This document shows, one piece after another, positions 63,908 to 64,000 of a DNA stretch of 64,000 nucleotides. Location of the stretch: assembly GCF_008806385.1 (NCBI RefSeq), contig NZ_VZZK01000006.1:167141-231140 (forward strand). The letters are read 5' to 3'. Below the pieces are notes generated by a model. The model was given only the letters and a program-made list of their open reading frames with translations, searched no databases and had not been told where the DNA came from. The position numbers and the translations under genes are program-made. Positions within the stretch are counted from its first letter, which is position 1. Each line of letters opens with the position of its first letter. Source of the DNA: Methylobacterium soli (GTDB lineage Bacteria; Pseudomonadota; Alphaproteobacteria; Rhizobiales; Beijerinckiaceae).

Positions 63908-64000
63908 TGTCAGTCCATAGGGAGGATAGCTAGATGTAGAGTGTCAACAGGTTGTCCTCGGTGAGGCGGAGGCGGCTGATGGGTGTTTGGCCGTTGATGC
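63908..64000 (-). mobile_element. right end of IS481-family insertion sequence (partial)
   Basis: The transposase 3' end at 63930 is followed by 22 bp and then TGTCAG at 63908, the position and start expected for an IS481 terminal inverted repeat. The rest of the element lies beyond the window. The outer boundary is an estimate. Confidence 0.55.
63930..64000 (-). CDS. IS481-family transposase, C-terminal fragment
   Basis: The minus strand reads INGQTPISRLRLTEDNLLTLYI and then TAG at 63932-63930. The pattern GxxPISRL-x-L-(T/S)EDNLL is the usual C-terminus of IS481-family DDE transposases. The 5' part is outside the window. Confidence 0.75.
   Translation of the reverse strand, partial: INGQTPISRLRLTEDNLLTLYI

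Noticed and set aside
62790..64000. Prophage end
   Set aside because: No phage gene, integrase or attachment repeat visible; only an IS481 tail.

Overview
The window is about 72 % GC over most of its length and reads as the chromosome of an alphaproteobacterium of the order Rhizobiales, most likely Methylobacterium or a close relative. The best supports are a 560-residue acyl-CoA dehydrogenase with the long N-terminal extension of (2S)-methylsuccinyl-CoA dehydrogenase (ethylmalonyl-CoA pathway), a propionyl-CoA carboxylase beta subunit, two phasin-type proteins, an NdvA/ChvA cyclic beta-glucan exporter, an ATP12 chaperone and three Omp25-like barrels. The genus is an inference. I see no rRNA, tRNA, CRISPR array or prophage.

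Layout. 0.2-5.6 kb (minus): a CoA-linked operon (DmdC-like acyl-CoA dehydrogenase, isomerase-like crotonase, two SDR enzymes) ending in a CorA-type transporter. 5.7-10.7 kb: tsaC/sua5, then wrbA divergent from a LysR regulator, a Gre factor, an AcuI-type acrylyl-CoA reductase and a secreted repeat protein. 11-17 kb: SleB-type cell-wall hydrolase, YkgJ-type Cys-cluster protein, class III aminotransferase, Tat-exported metallophosphoesterase and small secreted proteins. 17-25.5 kb (minus): pccB, atp12, a HAD phosphatase, a PsiF-like protein, an RluC/RluD-type pseudouridine synthase, yegD-type Hsp70, glpM and rarA. 25.6-30.7 kb: htpX, an alpha/beta hydrolase, a Deg protease and two phasins. 30.9-33.7 kb: a divergent pair of paralogous glycosyltransferases. 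34-45 kb: mcd, a DMT transporter, a YihY-family protein, ndvA, a CAP-domain lipoprotein, a DUF3772/MscS channel and an HNH nuclease. 45-48.4 kb: three outer-membrane barrel genes. 48.5-52.8 kb: small proteins, an arylsulfatase with a short coupled ORF upstream, and a 180-bp-period palindromic repeat array. 52.8-59.3 kb: ynfA, then the envelope/housekeeping block pal-cpoB-tilS-ftsH-glmM. 59.6-62.8 kb: an Hpt/receiver pair and a WcbI/GSCFA pair. 62.8-64 kb: an AT-rich island with a DUF4145 gene broken by one in-frame TGA, then the 3' end of an IS481-family transposase.

Much of the content fits C3/C4 acyl-CoA and polyhydroxyalkanoate metabolism: AcuI can supply propionyl-CoA, PccB carboxylates it, Mcd belongs to the pathway that yields glyoxylate and propionyl-CoA, and phasins coat PHA granules. 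A second theme is the cell envelope. I found no clear undescribed multi-gene system. The points most worth a second look are the TGA-interrupted DUF4145 gene beside the insertion sequence, the palindromic array at 52.15-52.66 kb, the Cys-containing ORF coupled to the arylsulfatase, the palindrome ahead of the phasin gene, and the alpha/beta hydrolase with two well-formed start sites.
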